Notes: generated from the letters alone by a model not told the origin. DNA of 39,956 nt from Candidatus Cryptobacteroides avistercoris (GCA_017695095.1 JADILW010000042.1:1-39956), one strand, 5' to 3'. Positions 8,535 to 19,836 are shown, counted from the stretch's first letter. A program made the numbers and translations.

Positions 8535-8542
8535 TATCTTTG
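8535..8542 (+). promoter_or_regulatory. -7 promoter box directly before the DHODH-like gene
   Basis: TATCTTTG is a perfect TAnnTTTG box; a weak -33 (TTCG, 8513-8516) lies 18 bp upstream. The ATG at 8549 is only 6 bases after the box, so a transcript from here would be leaderless or nearly so. Confidence 0.5.
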
Positions 8543-8548
8543 TTCCTA

Positions 8549-9364
8549 ATGAGCGCATACGACATTCTCATCAAACCGCTGGTCCGCGGAATGGAGCTTG
8601 ACAGAGCCTCCAGGATAAGCCTGAGATATTTCAGGCTCATCGGACGTCTGCCTCTGGGACGCACCATCTCACGCTGGGTCTACCGCAACCGCCCCACCAA
8701 GCTGCAGCGGGAGGTGTTCGGGCTGCAGTTCAACCACCCCATCGGCCTCGGTGCCGGGCTCGACCTGCACGGCGAACTCTACAACGACCTCGGCAACCTC
8801 GGCTTCAGCTTCGTGGAAATGGGCCCGATGGATGCCGACGGCATGCGCAGGGCGCTCAGAAATCTCAACGAAGACCCCAAGAAAGGCATACTCGCGGCCT
8901 GCATCCGCACCGACTACCTGACCGCCTTCACCCTCGCCTACGACTTCTGCGACTTCTTCGTCGTGGAGATGCCCGACGACCTCACGACCGATGCGCTCGA
9001 CTCCCTGCTGGAAGCCAGGATAGCCGAACCGGTGTACCGCCCAATAGTCATAAAGATTCCCCAAGGCCTCGCCGACAGCCAGGTCGAGACCCTCGTGGAC
9101 TACTGCCTGCTGAACAGCGTCGACGGCATCGAGACGCGCGACCTGGAGCAGCTGAAACACATCCAGCTCTACGCCAAAGGCCGCATTCCTCTGATAGCCA
9201 ACAACCACATCGACTCTCCCGAACACGCCCTCGAGGCGCTGAGCGCCGGAGCCTCCCTGGTCGAAATCCGCACGGGACTGGTTCACGAAGGCCCGGGAAT
9301 AGTCCGCAGAACCCTCAAATATCTCCAGGAAAACCTTAAGGAAGCTGCTTCCAGACAGTCATGA
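8549..9364 (+). CDS. Dihydroorotate dehydrogenase-like protein, probably catalytically altered
   Basis: The protein has 271 aa, shorter than class 2 PyrD (about 335). The fold is recognisable: NHPIGLGAGLDLHGELYNDL corresponds to the AGLDKDGE region, GFSFVEMGP to GFGFVEIGT, VIKIPQG to the VKIAPD strand. The C-terminal ANNHIDSPEHALEALSAGAS followed by LVEIRTGLVHEGPGIV matches the FMN-phosphate-binding end. However the substrate lysine of AGLDKDGE is replaced by Leu, and the NRMGFNN, SSPNTPGLR and NTT motifs are missing. It is therefore likely a DHODH paralogue with another substrate or a non-catalytic role. Its stop overlaps the next start (ATGA at 9361), so it is coupled to the CinA-C gene. 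Confidence 0.75.
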   Translation: MSAYDILIKPLVRGMELDRASRISLRYFRLIGRLPLGRTISRWVYRNRPTKLQREVFGLQFNHPIGLGAGLDLHGELYNDLGNLGFSFVEMGPMDADGMRRALRNLNEDPKKGILAACIRTDYLTAFTLAYDFCDFFVVEMPDDLTTDALDSLLEARIAEPVYRPIVIKIPQGLADSQVETLVDYCLLNSVDGIETRDLEQLKHIQLYAKGRIPLIANNHIDSPEHALEALSAGASLVEIRTGLVHEGPGIVRRTLKYLQENLKEAASRQS

Positions 9365-9834
9365 AAGAAAAACAGCAATACCGCATAGCCCGCCTTCTTA
9401 AAGGAAGCGGAAAAACCCTGAGCGCGGCGGAGTCGTGCACCGGGGGCGAAATCTCCCACCTCATCACCACCGTGTCCGGCTCGTCGGAATACTACCTCGG
9501 CTCCGTGACATCCTATGCCATCCCGATAAAGGAGCGGCTGCTCGGAGTTCCGGCGGAGACGGTCGAAACCTTCGGAGTGGTGAGCCCGGAGGTCGCCGCC
9601 GCCATGGCCGAAGGCGTGCGGAAGGCGACGGGCAGCGACTACTCCGTAGCCACCACGGGGCTTGCCGAAGGAGGCGACGGACACTACCCCGAAGGCACAG
9701 TATGGATGGCCGTCAGCGGACCTTCCGGCACCAGAACCAGACTTTTCAGCTGCAATCTGGGCCGCCGTGGCAACATTCGCCAGTTCGCAAAGGCCGCTCT
9801 TAAATTTTTAGCGGATTATATTGAAAATCAATGA
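9361..9834 (+). CDS. CinA C-terminal domain protein (nicotinamide-nucleotide amidohydrolase type)
   Basis: The protein has 157 aa, a standalone CinA-C (PncC) domain without the N-terminal MoCF/COG1058 half. Motifs are the nucleophile region LSAAESCTGGEISHLIT, the segment YYLGSVTSYAIPIKERLLGVP, then GVVSPEVAAAMAEGVRKATGSDYSVATTGLAEGGDGHYPEGTVWMAVS. The family deamidates nicotinamide mononucleotide to nicotinate mononucleotide in pyridine nucleotide salvage. The usual TG-AGP-GG loop is altered to TGLAEGGDGH. The start ATG overlaps the stop of the DHODH-like gene. A 13-bp inverted repeat follows. Confidence 0.85.
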   Translation: MKEKQQYRIARLLKGSGKTLSAAESCTGGEISHLITTVSGSSEYYLGSVTSYAIPIKERLLGVPAETVETFGVVSPEVAAAMAEGVRKATGSDYSVATTGLAEGGDGHYPEGTVWMAVSGPSGTRTRLFSCNLGRRGNIRQFAKAALKFLADYIENQ

Positions 9835-9837
9835 ATG

Positions 9838-9872
9838 TAACATTTTTGTTCAAGTCTATAACAAAAATGTTA
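9838..9872. terminator. Perfect inverted repeat shared by two convergent gene ends
   Basis: TAACATTTTTGTT (9838-9850) and its exact complement (9860-9872) flank a 9-nt loop between the convergent CinA-C and M19 genes. The right arm contains the M19 stop codon (9872-9870). It probably serves as a bidirectional terminator but has no clear T-run outside the stem. Confidence 0.6.
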
Positions 9873-10942
9873 AGCGCGTTTTCTGACCATTTTCAGCACC
9901 CGGAGGAAGTTTTCACCGGCGATTTTTGCAATATCTCTGCGGGAGAAACCGCGCCTGCCCAGCTCGTCGAAAATCGAAGGGAATTTCGAGATGTCCTCCA
10001 GTCCTGAGGCCGTCACTTCGATGCCGTCGTAGTCCGTTCCGAGACCCACATGGTCGATGCCGCCCACGTTCACGGCATGCTCGATATGGTCTGCCACTCT
10101 CGAAACCGAAGGTCTCGGCAGTTCGGCCAGCCGGCGCTGTACTTCCGCCCATGCGGCCGCCTTCCGGGGATCGCCAGGATCCTTGATGAACTCAGTCTCC
10201 ACCCACATCTGCTCCTCCAGTCCTGAAGCCTCGAGAGTCTTCACGAATTCGTCGTCGAGGAAGCAGGGATAGATGCTCATGCACACTATCCCCCCGCGTT
10301 CGGCGATCGCACGGATAAGTTCGTCGGAGATGTTGCGCCGGTGGGATGCCAGAGCCCGGCAGCAGCCGTGCGTATAGGCCACCGGACGGGCGGAAATCTC
10401 GAGCACGTCGCGCATGGTGGAGTCGGCCGAATGCGCCAGGTCGACAAGCATGCCGATATGGTTCATCGCGGGCACCAGCTCCCTGCCGAAGGGGCTCAGT
10501 CCTCCCCAGCGGCCGCTCCCGGTGCAGCTGTCGGCCACGTCGTTGTCGGCGCTGTGGGTCAGGGTGATGTAGCGAACTCCCCTCCTGTAGAATTCCCTAA
10601 GCCTGTCGAGGGAGCCGTCGAGCGCCGAGGCGTTCTCTATCCCGGCCAGCACTGATATCCTGCCGGCGCGCCGGTTCCTGAGCACACCGGAGGCACAGCG
10701 GGCGTATGCCGCGATGTCCTGGTTTTCCGCCATCTGGGCGTCGAGTATGTCGAGCAGCCGCAGCGCATGGGCGGTGGCGTCGGCGCCTTGCAGTCCGGCG
10801 GGCACGTATGCGGCGAAAAACGACGCATCCACGCCTCCGCGGCGCATCTTCGGGAAGTCCACCTGTGCTCCGGGGTTGTCCAGCCTGTAGTTGCGCAGAC
10901 GGGACATCTGCGAGGGAGCGTCGCAATGTGCGTCGAGTACTA

Positions 10943-10946
<4 letters not shown>
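9870..10946 (-). CDS. Membrane dipeptidase family protein (peptidase M19, renal dipeptidase type)
   Basis: The protein has 358 aa from the ATG at 10946, which overlaps the TGA of the upstream ABC-F gene (ATGA); a start at 10970 would run 28 nt into that gene and add residues not expected for the family. Family motifs are the zinc ligands DAHCD near the N-terminus, SVLAGIENA with the bridging Glu, YITLTHSADNDVADS, MLVDLAHSAD, YTHGCCRALASHRRNISDELIRAI with the conserved H-RN, and HVGLGTDYDGIE. It should hydrolyse dipeptides, including D-containing ones, with a binuclear zinc site. No signal peptide is seen, so it is probably cytoplasmic. It is the last gene of the valS operon. Confidence 0.88.
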
Positions 10947-12870
<1,924 letters not shown>

Positions 12871-12871
<1 letters not shown>

Positions 12872-13458
12872 TACGCGAAATCTATGGATTCGAAAAATTC
12901 AGGACGGTGGAAGTCCGGTGCCGGAGTGTCTATCGGAGCCCAGCTGAGATAGTGCCGGCGCGGCAGCTTGTTGCCGCATTTGTAGAAATTGCCTCTTGCG
13001 TGCAGGCCCCTGAAGCTGCTGAGCTTGTGGAAAGCGAGCGCGGAAGCCGGAATCGCAAGCTCGAGCTCCCAGTCGAGCCCCTCGCGCAGTCCGAACGCCT
13101 CGGTGCCGAGGCTGCTGCTGCGCCTCACTGCGGCATACGACTCCTCCGGAAGGAAAACGCGGTTCTCGCGCCCGCGGCCGCAGCAGAGATAGAGCTTGCC
13201 GATGCAGCTGCACTCGAAATTGTAATACAGCCCGTCGTCGCAGGGCGCGAAGAAGAACTCCACGCAGGAGTCCTCCCAGATGTTCTCCCTGTCGGCGCGG
13301 CATTCGGCGCGCGTGAAATCCTCATGCACGCGGAAGCGCAGCCGCAGTTCATCTCCGCTGCAGCTGATGCCGAACGAGACCGACGGCCTGTCGGGATAGA
13401 GGTCGGGCCAGTTGACGCAGGCGAGCGTCTGTATCAGGGGTTCTTCTGTGACGAGCAT
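12871..13458 (-). CDS. CBM9-like carbohydrate-binding domain protein
   Basis: The protein has 195 aa. The pattern RPSVSFGISCSGDELRLRFRV, ENIWEDSCVEFFFAP, LYYNFECSCIGKLYL and WELELAIPASAL matches the carbohydrate-binding module family 9-like proteins of Bacteroidota (the WEDSCVEFF and YYNFE motifs are characteristic). It has no signal peptide and no catalytic domain, so it is probably cytoplasmic and its ligand is unknown. It overlaps the end of tatC by 25 nt and its TAA overlaps the ABC-F start, indicating tight translational coupling. Confidence 0.75.
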
Positions 13459-14195
13459 AGCAGTATTGACAGTTCATAAAGAAGGTAGAGCGGAGCCGCG
13501 AGCAGCAGCATTGAGAGGGGGTCGCCGGTCGGGGTGATGAAGGCTGCCACTATGAGCAGCACGATGAATGCGTACTTCCTGCCGCGTTTCAGCAGCGGCC
13601 GGTCGACGACTCCGAGGGTCGAGAGCAGCACTACCGCCGACGGGAACTCGAAGCAAATGCCCATGAGCAGCACCAGCGAGCTGAACATCGAGATGTAGGA
13701 GCGCAAGGTCACCGCGTTGGTGATGTCAGGGCTCACGCTGTAGTTCATGAAGAACTGCACGCAGAAGGGCAGCACTATCAGGTAACCCACCGCGGCGCCC
13801 AGATAGAAAAGTCCGGAAGACAGCAGGAAGGTCCTGCCGACCGCCTTCCTCTCGCCTGGATAGAGAGCAGGGGCGATGAACCGCCACACTTCCCAGACTG
13901 CATAGGGAAAGGCCAGGATGAAGCCCATGGCCAGCGAGGCCTTGAGGTGCACGAAGAACTGCGCGCTGATGTCGACGTTGATCAGCTCCATGCTGAAACT
14001 GGCTCCCATCAGCCTGTATACGAAGAAATCAGGGTCCGCAGGGGCGAGAATCAGCCGGAAGAGGGGTTCCTTGAACGCAAGGCCGATGCAGGAAAGCGCG
14101 CAGACGGCTGTAAGGACACGTATTATCGAGCCCCTGAGCACGTCGAGATGCTCCCAGAAGGACATCTCGGCCCTCTTGCCGCCTCCATCAGCCAC
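13434..14195 (-). CDS. tatC: Sec-independent protein translocase TatC
   Basis: The protein has 253 aa with six predicted membrane helices. The cytoplasmic N-terminus MSFWEHLDVLRGSIIR carries the conserved EHL-LR twin-arginine signal-binding motif, and FPYAVWEVWRFIAPALYPGERK is the conserved first cytoplasmic loop with the PxxxYEWxxFxxPGL-type pattern. ITPTGDPLSMLLLAAPLYLLYELSI is the usual C-terminal end with TP-D and YE. TatC binds twin-arginine signal peptides and, with TatA, exports folded proteins. It starts 2 nt after tatA. Confidence 0.95.
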   Translation of the reverse strand: MADGGGKRAEMSFWEHLDVLRGSIIRVLTAVCALSCIGLAFKEPLFRLILAPADPDFFVYRLMGASFSMELINVDISAQFFVHLKASLAMGFILAFPYAVWEVWRFIAPALYPGERKAVGRTFLLSSGLFYLGAAVGYLIVLPFCVQFFMNYSVSPDITNAVTLRSYISMFSSLVLLMGICFEFPSAVVLLSTLGVVDRPLLKRGRKYAFIVLLIVAAFITPTGDPLSMLLLAAPLYLLYELSILLCSSQKNP

Positions 14196-14197
14196 CG

Positions 14198-14389
14198 TCA
14201 GGACCCGGAGGATTCTCCATTTTTCTTCACATCGTCCTCAATGCCGTTGAGACCATCCTTGAAACTCTTCACACCCTTGCCCACTCCTTTCATCAGCTCG
14301 GGAATCTTCTTCCCGCCGACGAAGAGCAGCACGACGAGCACTATCGCGACAATCTCCCAGGCACCTATCATCAAAGGATATACAAGCAT
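14198..14389 (-). CDS. tatA: Sec-independent protein translocase TatA
   Basis: The protein has 63 aa: one N-terminal membrane helix (GAWEIVAIVLVVLLFVGGKKIPEL, with the FGxxKLPEL-like hinge) followed by the amphipathic helix LMKGVGKGVKSFKDGLNGI and an acidic tail. This is the normal TatA/TatE layout. TatA forms the translocation assembly together with TatC encoded directly downstream. It lies 17 nt after valS. Confidence 0.93.
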   Translation of the reverse strand: MLVYPLMIGAWEIVAIVLVVLLFVGGKKIPELMKGVGKGVKSFKDGLNGIEDDVKKNGESSGS

Positions 14390-14406
14390 ATTATCGTGAT
14401 TTTGGG

Positions 14407-17046
14407 TTATTCAAGTGCTTTCAGCGAAGCTTCCAGGGCTTCGATGCGGGCGAGGCTGTCGGACTCTTTCTTGCGCTCGGCGGCTATCACGGCCTCGGGG
14501 GCGTGTGAGACGAACTTCTCGTTTCCGAGCTTGGCCCTCACCGATGCGAGGAACTTGCGCTGATGCTCGAGTTCTGCCGTCAGCTTCGCCTTCTCCTCGC
14601 CTGCGTCGATGTGCCCCTCGAGAGGGATGCTCATCTTGACGGTTCCGACTATGAATGAGACTGAAGCGCCCTCGGCCCCACCCTTGCCGAACTCGGAGAT
14701 GTTGGCGAATTTGGCCAGCACGGGAAGCAGCTCCTCGCTGAAGTCGCCGTCGATGTAGAGCTTCAGGGCCTCCTTGGGCGAAATCTGCTTCTGCGCGCGT
14801 ATTCCGCGGATGGACATCACGGTCTCGCGGGCGGCGTCGAAGCTGTCGAGGAAGGCGGCGGCGTAGGGTCCGGCCACGGGGGTGCGCTGGAACATGATGG
14901 TCTCGCCTGGCCTGCGGCGCTCCATGGCATGCCACAGCTCTTCGGTGATGAAGGGCATCACGGGATGTATCAGCTTCAGCAGCTTCTCGAAGAAGGTCAG
15001 GGTCGCGGAATAGGTGATTCCGTCGACGGCGGCTCCGTAGGCGGGCTTCACGAGTTCGAGATACCAGCTGCAGTAGTCGTCCCAGAAGAGTTTGTAGACG
15101 GCCATCAGAGCATCGCTGATACGGAACTTCGAGTAATGGTCCTCCACGGCCTCGATAGTGCGCGAGAGCTGGTTGTCGAACCACTTCACGGCTATCCTCG
15201 CCACCTCGGGCTGGGCCGCCTTCTCGTCGACGTTCCAACCGTTCACGAGCCTCCAGGAGTTCCATATCTTGCCGCAGAAGTTGCGACCCTGCTCCACCTG
15301 CGACTCATCGTAGAGGATGTCGTTGCCGGCTGACGAGCAGAGCAGCATTCCGAGCCTGACGGCGTCGGCTCCGTATTTCGCGATGAGGTCGAGGGGGTCG
15401 GGGCTGTTGCCCAGGGTCTTGCTCATCTTGCGGCCGAGCTTGTCGCGCACTATGCCGGTGAAGTAGACGTTGCGGAAGGGCACGTCCTCCATGAATTCGT
15501 CGCCGGCCATTATCATCCTCGCAACCCAGAAGAAAATGATGTCCGGGCCGGTGACCAGGTCGTTGGTGGGATAATAATATGAAAGGTCGCGGTTGGGCTT
15601 GTGGTCGGGATGTCCGGGCTTTCCCGGGTCGAACACGGAAATCGGCCAGAGCCAGCTCGAGAACCAGGTGTCGAGCACGTCCTCGTCCTGGCGGAGGTCC
15701 GCCATGGTCAGCGAGGGGTCCTTCTTTCTGGCTGCCTCGAGGGCGAGCTCGGGAGTCTCCTCCACGACCACGCTGCCGTCGGGCAGATAGTATGCGGGTA
15801 TGCGCTGCCCCCACCAGAGCTGGCGTGAGATGCACCAGTCGTGGGCGTTCTCCATCCAGTGGCGGTAGGTGTTGCGGTACTTGTCGGGAATCAGACGTAT
15901 CTTTCCGGACTCCACGCTCTCGAGCGCCTTGGCGGCCAGTTCGTCCATCTTCAGGAACCACTGGGCCGACAGTTTGGGCTCGATCACGGCGTCGGTGCGC
16001 TCGGAATAGCCTACCGGCGAGATGTATTCCTCGACCTTGATGAGGTTTCCGGCCTCCTCGAGCATTCCGACTATCTTCTTCCTGGCGTCGAAGCGGTCCT
16101 CGCCCACCAGAATCTGCGCCTTCTCGTTCAGGCGGCCCCTGTCGTCGATGATCTCGAGGACGGGCAGGTTGTGGCGCAGGCCTATCTCGTAGTCGTGGGC
16201 GTCGTGGGCCGGGGTCACCTTGAGGCAGCCGGTACCGAAGTCCATCTCCACATAGCTGTCTTCGATAATGGGTATCTCCCTGTTTATCAAGGGAATCAGC
16301 ACCTTCTTGCCGCGCAGGTGGCGGTAGCGCTCGTCGGCGGGGTTGATGCACACCGCCGCGTCGGCCATGATGGTCTCGGGGCGCGTGGTGGCGATGGTCA
16401 CGTAATCCGCGGTGGGGCGGCCCTCTCCGTCGCTGATATAATATTTAAGGTAGTAGAAATGGCTCTTGGTGTCCTTGTGCACCACCTCGTCGTCGCTGAT
16501 GGCGGTGAGGGCAACGGGGTCCCAGTTGACCATGCGCACTCCCCTGTAGATCATGCCCTTCTTGTAGAAGTAGCAGAACGTGGCGGTCACGGCCTCGGTA
16601 AGCTCGGGCTCCATCGTGAAGCGGGTGCGGTCCCAGTCGCAGGAGGCGCCGAGCTTGCGGAGCTGCTGGAGGATGATTCCTCCGTGCTCCTCCTTCCATT
16701 CCCAGGCGTACTTGAGGAACTCCTCGCGGGTGAGGTCGTCCTTGGAGATTCCCTTCTCCTTGAGGCGGGCGACCACCTTCGACTCGGTGGCTATGCTGGC
16801 ATGGTCGGTGCCGGGAATCCAGCACGCGTTCTTGCCGTCCATGCGCGCCTTGCGGACCAGCACGTCGTTGAGTGTGTTGTTGAGCACATGGCCCATATGA
16901 AGTATGCCCGTCACGTTGGGCGGAGGTATGACTACTGTATAGGGTTCCCTGTTGTCGGGCTCGGAGTGGAAGCACCTGTTCTCCAGCCAGTAAGAATACC
17001 ATTTGTCCTCGACTTGCGCGGGACTGTATTTTGCATCAATGTCCAT
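14407..17046 (-). CDS. valS: Valyl-tRNA synthetase
   Basis: The protein has 879 aa, the usual length. The class I motifs are HMGH at residues 50-53 (in [21 protein letters not shown]) and KMSKT in [16 protein letters not shown]. The CP1 editing domain is visible ([38 protein letters not shown]), as are the [17 protein letters not shown] segment and the C-terminal valine-arm coiled coil ([19 protein letters not shown]). It charges tRNA-Val and clears Thr-tRNA-Val. It heads the minus-strand six-gene operon ending with the M19 dipeptidase. A TATCTTCG box on the minus strand (17060-17053) is the likely -7 element. Confidence 0.97.
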   Translation of the reverse strand: MDIDAKYSPAQVEDKWYSYWLENRCFHSEPDNREPYTVVIPPPNVTGILHMGHVLNNTLNDVLVRKARMDGKNACWIPGTDHASIATESKVVARLKEKGISKDDLTREEFLKYAWEWKEEHGGIILQQLRKLGASCDWDRTRFTMEPELTEAVTATFCYFYKKGMIYRGVRMVNWDPVALTAISDDEVVHKDTKSHFYYLKYYISDGEGRPTADYVTIATTRPETIMADAAVCINPADERYRHLRGKKVLIPLINREIPIIEDSYVEMDFGTGCLKVTPAHDAHDYEIGLRHNLPVLEIIDDRGRLNEKAQILVGEDRFDARKKIVGMLEEAGNLIKVEEYISPVGYSERTDAVIEPKLSAQWFLKMDELAAKALESVESGKIRLIPDKYRNTYRHWMENAHDWCISRQLWWGQRIPAYYLPDGSVVVEETPELALEAARKKDPSLTMADLRQDEDVLDTWFSSWLWPISVFDPGKPGHPDHKPNRDLSYYYPTNDLVTGPDIIFFWVARMIMAGDEFMEDVPFRNVYFTGIVRDKLGRKMSKTLGNSPDPLDLIAKYGADAVRLGMLLCSSAGNDILYDESQVEQGRNFCGKIWNSWRLVNGWNVDEKAAQPEVARIAVKWFDNQLSRTIEAVEDHYSKFRISDALMAVYKLFWDDYCSWYLELVKPAYGAAVDGITYSATLTFFEKLLKLIHPVMPFITEELWHAMERRRPGETIMFQRTPVAGPYAAAFLDSFDAARETVMSIRGIRAQKQISPKEALKLYIDGDFSEELLPVLAKFANISEFGKGGAEGASVSFIVGTVKMSIPLEGHIDAGEEKAKLTAELEHQRKFLASVRAKLGNEKFVSHAPEAVIAAERKKESDSLARIEALEASLKALE

Positions 17047-17080
17047 AGGTCGCGAAGATAGTCATTTTTGGGGAGAATTA

Positions 17081-17113
17081 TTTGAAATATTCGGGCTTTA
17101 ATCACTAAATTTG
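17081..17113 (+). promoter_or_regulatory. Promoter of the DUF3467-kdsC-maf-rluA operon
   Basis: TTTG (17081-17084), a 21-bp spacer and TAAATTTG (17106-17113) match the Bacteroidota promoter pattern. The ATG at 17153 is 39 nt past the -7 box. Confidence 0.65.
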
Positions 17114-17152
17114 TCTCCTGCCGGCACGTCCGGCCGCAACACTTTCAATTTT

Positions 17153-17476
17153 ATGGAAAACGACAAGAAACAACAGCTCAGCATCGAAATCAAGCCGGAA
17201 GTGGCCAACGGCACCTATTCCAATCTCGTGATAGTCGGCCACTCGAGGAGCGAGTTCGTCCTGGACTTCGTGACCAGGCTCCCGGCCATGCCCAAGGCCA
17301 TGGTCAACAGCCGCATAGTGATGGCGCCCGAACACTGCAAGCGCCTTCTCAACGTGCTCTACGACAACATCGCCAAATACGAAGCCCAGTTCGGCCCCAT
17401 CGAGCTCGGCACCCCCGAGCCCAAGGGCGCCACGTTCAACCTTGCAGACCTCGCATCCAATGGAACAAAATCTTAG
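17153..17476 (+). CDS. DUF3467 family protein
   Basis: The protein has 107 aa. It matches the DUF3467 pattern: QLSIEIKPEVANGTYSNLVIVGHSRSEFVLDF, then MVNSRIVMAPEHCKRLLNVLYDNIAKYEAQFGPI. It is a small soluble alpha/beta protein with no known activity. I chose the ATG at 17153 because it matches the family start and leaves a normal leader after the promoter; an upstream start at 17111 would sit in the -7 box. It overlaps kdsC by 17 nt. Confidence 0.85.
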   Translation: MENDKKQQLSIEIKPEVANGTYSNLVIVGHSRSEFVLDFVTRLPAMPKAMVNSRIVMAPEHCKRLLNVLYDNIAKYEAQFGPIELGTPEPKGATFNLADLASNGTKS

Positions 17477-17993
17477 GAAGATCAAGGCGATAGCCTACGA
17501 CATCGACGGCGTGCTGACCAACGGGATGATCATCCCCGTCGGCCCCACCATGGACGACCTCGTGAGGATAGTCGACGCCAAGGACGCCTTTGCATCCAGG
17601 GCGGCGGCCCTGAAGGGATTCATCATGGCAGTAATCTCCGGGGGCGAGACGGCGGCCCTGAGCAGCCGCTGCCAGCAGATGGGAGTCAGGGAGGAGAACC
17701 TCTTCCTCGGCACCCGCGGCAAGCTCGCGGTCTTCCGCAGGTTCTGCGAAAACAACGGCCTCGACCCCTCCGAGGTGGCATATTTCGGCGACGACATCCC
17801 CGACACCCAGGTGCTGCGCGCCTGCGGCTTCGGAATAGCGCCCGCCGACGCCGTACAGGAAGCCAAGGACGCCGCCGACTACGTGACGCTCCGGCCCGGC
17901 GGACGCGGATGCCTGCGCGAGGGCATAGAGCTCATCATGAAGGCCCAGGGCAAATGGAACTTCGACGAGGACAGGTACGACCAGATCTATTAG
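17460..17993 (+). CDS. kdsC: KdsC-like HAD phosphatase (3-deoxy-D-manno-octulosonate 8-phosphate phosphatase)
   Basis: The protein has 177 aa, a C0-type HAD phosphatase without a cap, as in KdsC. Motif I is AYDIDGVLTNG with the nucleophile Asp14 and acid/base Asp16, motif II ISGG, motif III the Lys of TRGKLAVF, and motif IV FGDDIPD. Bacteroidota KdsC proteins tend to have this length. It should release inorganic phosphate from KDO-8-phosphate for lipid A inner core synthesis; other sugar phosphates are possible, since KDO genes are not adjacent. An in-frame ATG at 17442 exists, but 17460 fits the family better. Confidence 0.8.
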   Translation: MEQNLRKIKAIAYDIDGVLTNGMIIPVGPTMDDLVRIVDAKDAFASRAAALKGFIMAVISGGETAALSSRCQQMGVREENLFLGTRGKLAVFRRFCENNGLDPSEVAYFGDDIPDTQVLRACGFGIAPADAVQEAKDAADYVTLRPGGRGCLREGIELIMKAQGKWNFDEDRYDQIY

Positions 17994-17994
17994 G

Positions 17995-18570
17995 ATGCAT
18001 CTCCACAAGCGCATAATCCTCGGCAGCAATTCTCCCCGCCGCAGGGAGCTGCTCGCCGGCCTGGGCATAGACTTCACGGTCGACACTGGCAACAGCTTCG
18101 CGGAGTCGGCGGAACCCGGGGTGGAGGCGCATCAGGTGCCGGTGGACATGAGCCTCGGGAAGTCGCACGGCTTCCACCGCCCTCTCGAAGACGACGAGAT
18201 ACTTATCACCGCCGACACCGTGGTGATCATCGACGGCAGGGTGCTGGGCAAGCCGCATTCCCGCGAGGAGGCGGAGGAGATGCTGCACACCCTCTCGGGC
18301 CGCACACACGAGGTCGTCACCGCCGTGACCATACGCGACAAGCGCGTAGAAAAGTGCTTCAGCGTGTCGAGTATCGTGGAATTCTGCCGTCTGGAGGACT
18401 GGGAGGTCGACAGCTACATCGACAATTTCAAGCCTTACGACAAGGCGGGAGCCTACGGAGTCCAGGAATGGATAGGCTACGTGGGCATATCCCGTATCGA
18501 AGGCTCCTTCTACAATGTAATGGGCCTGCCCGTCCACCGCATCTGGCAGGAGCTCAAGAAGTTCCTGTAG
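17995..18570 (+). CDS. maf: Maf-like nucleoside triphosphate pyrophosphatase
   Basis: The protein has 191 aa. Maf motifs are ILGSNSPRRRELLAGLGIDF, ADTVVIIDGRVLGKPHSREEAEEML, LSGRTHEVVTAVTI, YDKAGAYGVQEWIGYVGISRIEGSFYNVMGLP. The conserved Ser-Arg-Arg loop, Glu, Asp and Lys residues are present, and the QEWIGYVG form suggests the dTTP/UTP-specific branch (YhdE type). It hydrolyses non-canonical or excess nucleotides in the cytoplasm. The ATG follows the kdsC TAG by one nucleotide. Confidence 0.92.
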   Translation: MHLHKRIILGSNSPRRRELLAGLGIDFTVDTGNSFAESAEPGVEAHQVPVDMSLGKSHGFHRPLEDDEILITADTVVIIDGRVLGKPHSREEAEEMLHTLSGRTHEVVTAVTIRDKRVEKCFSVSSIVEFCRLEDWEVDSYIDNFKPYDKAGAYGVQEWIGYVGISRIEGSFYNVMGLPVHRIWQELKKFL

Positions 18571-18573
18571 AAG

Positions 18574-19836
18574 GTGTTCACTTATCCCTTCCGCTATACG
18601 CCCACTCCGGGCGTAATGGAGGCCGCCCGGGCGCTCTCGGCGAGAATCGATGCCTCACCCGCTCTGAAGAGCATTTTCTCCGAAGGGAAGATGCTCGGCG
18701 TGCTGCTCACCGACCGCGGCACCCTCGAGGCATTCAGCGGACTTGCCGGAGGGCATGCGGTGCTGGACGGCTTCGTGCCGCCTGTTTTCGACTACAGCGA
18801 CCCTTCCGGATATTTCAGGCTTCGCGAAGCCGAGATTTCGGCGATGCCCGACGGTATCGCCAAGAGCCATGCGTCCGCCCGGCTCCAGGACTGGCTGTTC
18901 GAGCAGTACAGGGTTCTGAACGCCCGCGGAGAGAACCTTTCGGTAAAGGAGATCTTCGCGCGCAGGGGCATGGTTCCCCCTGGCGGCACCGGCGAATGCG
19001 CCGCGCCCAAACTCCTGCAGCACGCCTACCTCCACGGCATGAAGCCCCTGGCCATGGGGGAATTCTGGTACGGCGCGTCGCACTGCTCCGAAGTCAGGGA
19101 GCACGGCCGTTTCTACCCCGCCTGCTTCGGCAAATGCGGGCCGCTGCTGACTTTCATGACCGAAGGGCTGGAGATGGAGCCGAACCCTCTCGACCGTGAA
19201 TACGAGGGTGCGGAACCGGAAATCCTGCACGCCGACAGGGACATCATAGTGGTGAACAAGCCGGCCGGGATGCTTTCGGTGCCGGGAAGGACCGGCGTGA
19301 AATCGCTGCTTGACCTGCTCTCGGAGCAATACGGCGAGGTCCATTCCTGCCACCGCCTCGACATGGACACTTCCGGAGTCATGGTGTTCGCCCGCAATCT
19401 CTCCTGCAAGGCCGTGCTCGAGGCCCAGTTCGCGGGCAGGGCGGTTTCCAAGACCTACAGGGCCAGGCTGAGCACCGGCAGCTCCCCTTTCCGGCGTTCG
19501 CTGTCAGGCACCGTCGCCCTGCCGCTCATGCCGGACTATTACGACAGGCCGAGGCAGATCGTCGACAGGGAGCACGGGAAACCGGCGGTGACCGAGTACA
19601 GGGTTCTGGAGATTCTTCCGGACGGGGAAATCGACATCCTCTTCCACCCTCTGACCGGACGGACCCACCAGCTGAGAGTCCACGCCGCGCACCCGGCCGG
19701 TCTCGGCAGACCGATAAAGGGCGACCTTCTCTACGGCGGCTCCCCCGCCTCCCGACTCTACCTTCACGCTGAATCGCTGAGCTTCCGGCATCCCGCGAGC
19801 GGCGTGAAACTGAACTTCACCGCCGGCCGCCGCTGA
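18574..19836 (+). CDS. RluA-family pseudouridine synthase with long N-terminal domain
   Basis: The protein has 420 aa. The C-terminal half has the RluA catalytic core: DIIVVNKPAGMLSVPG, HRLDMDTSGVMVFARN with the nucleophilic Asp after HRLD, SKTYRARL and LTGRTHQLRVHAAHP. The N-terminal half of about 210 aa carries VPPGGTGECAAPKLLQHAYL and FYPACFGKCGPLL, a pattern known from the longer tRNA-Psi32/23S rRNA-Psi746 RluA proteins of Bacteroidota and Vibrio. It isomerises uridine in structured RNA. The start is GTG at 18574, 3 nt after maf; no ATG is nearby. Confidence 0.85.
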   Translation: MFTYPFRYTPTPGVMEAARALSARIDASPALKSIFSEGKMLGVLLTDRGTLEAFSGLAGGHAVLDGFVPPVFDYSDPSGYFRLREAEISAMPDGIAKSHASARLQDWLFEQYRVLNARGENLSVKEIFARRGMVPPGGTGECAAPKLLQHAYLHGMKPLAMGEFWYGASHCSEVREHGRFYPACFGKCGPLLTFMTEGLEMEPNPLDREYEGAEPEILHADRDIIVVNKPAGMLSVPGRTGVKSLLDLLSEQYGEVHSCHRLDMDTSGVMVFARNLSCKAVLEAQFAGRAVSKTYRARLSTGSSPFRRSLSGTVALPLMPDYYDRPRQIVDREHGKPAVTEYRVLEILPDGEIDILFHPLTGRTHQLRVHAAHPAGLGRPIKGDLLYGGSPASRLYLHAESLSFRHPASGVKLNFTAGRR

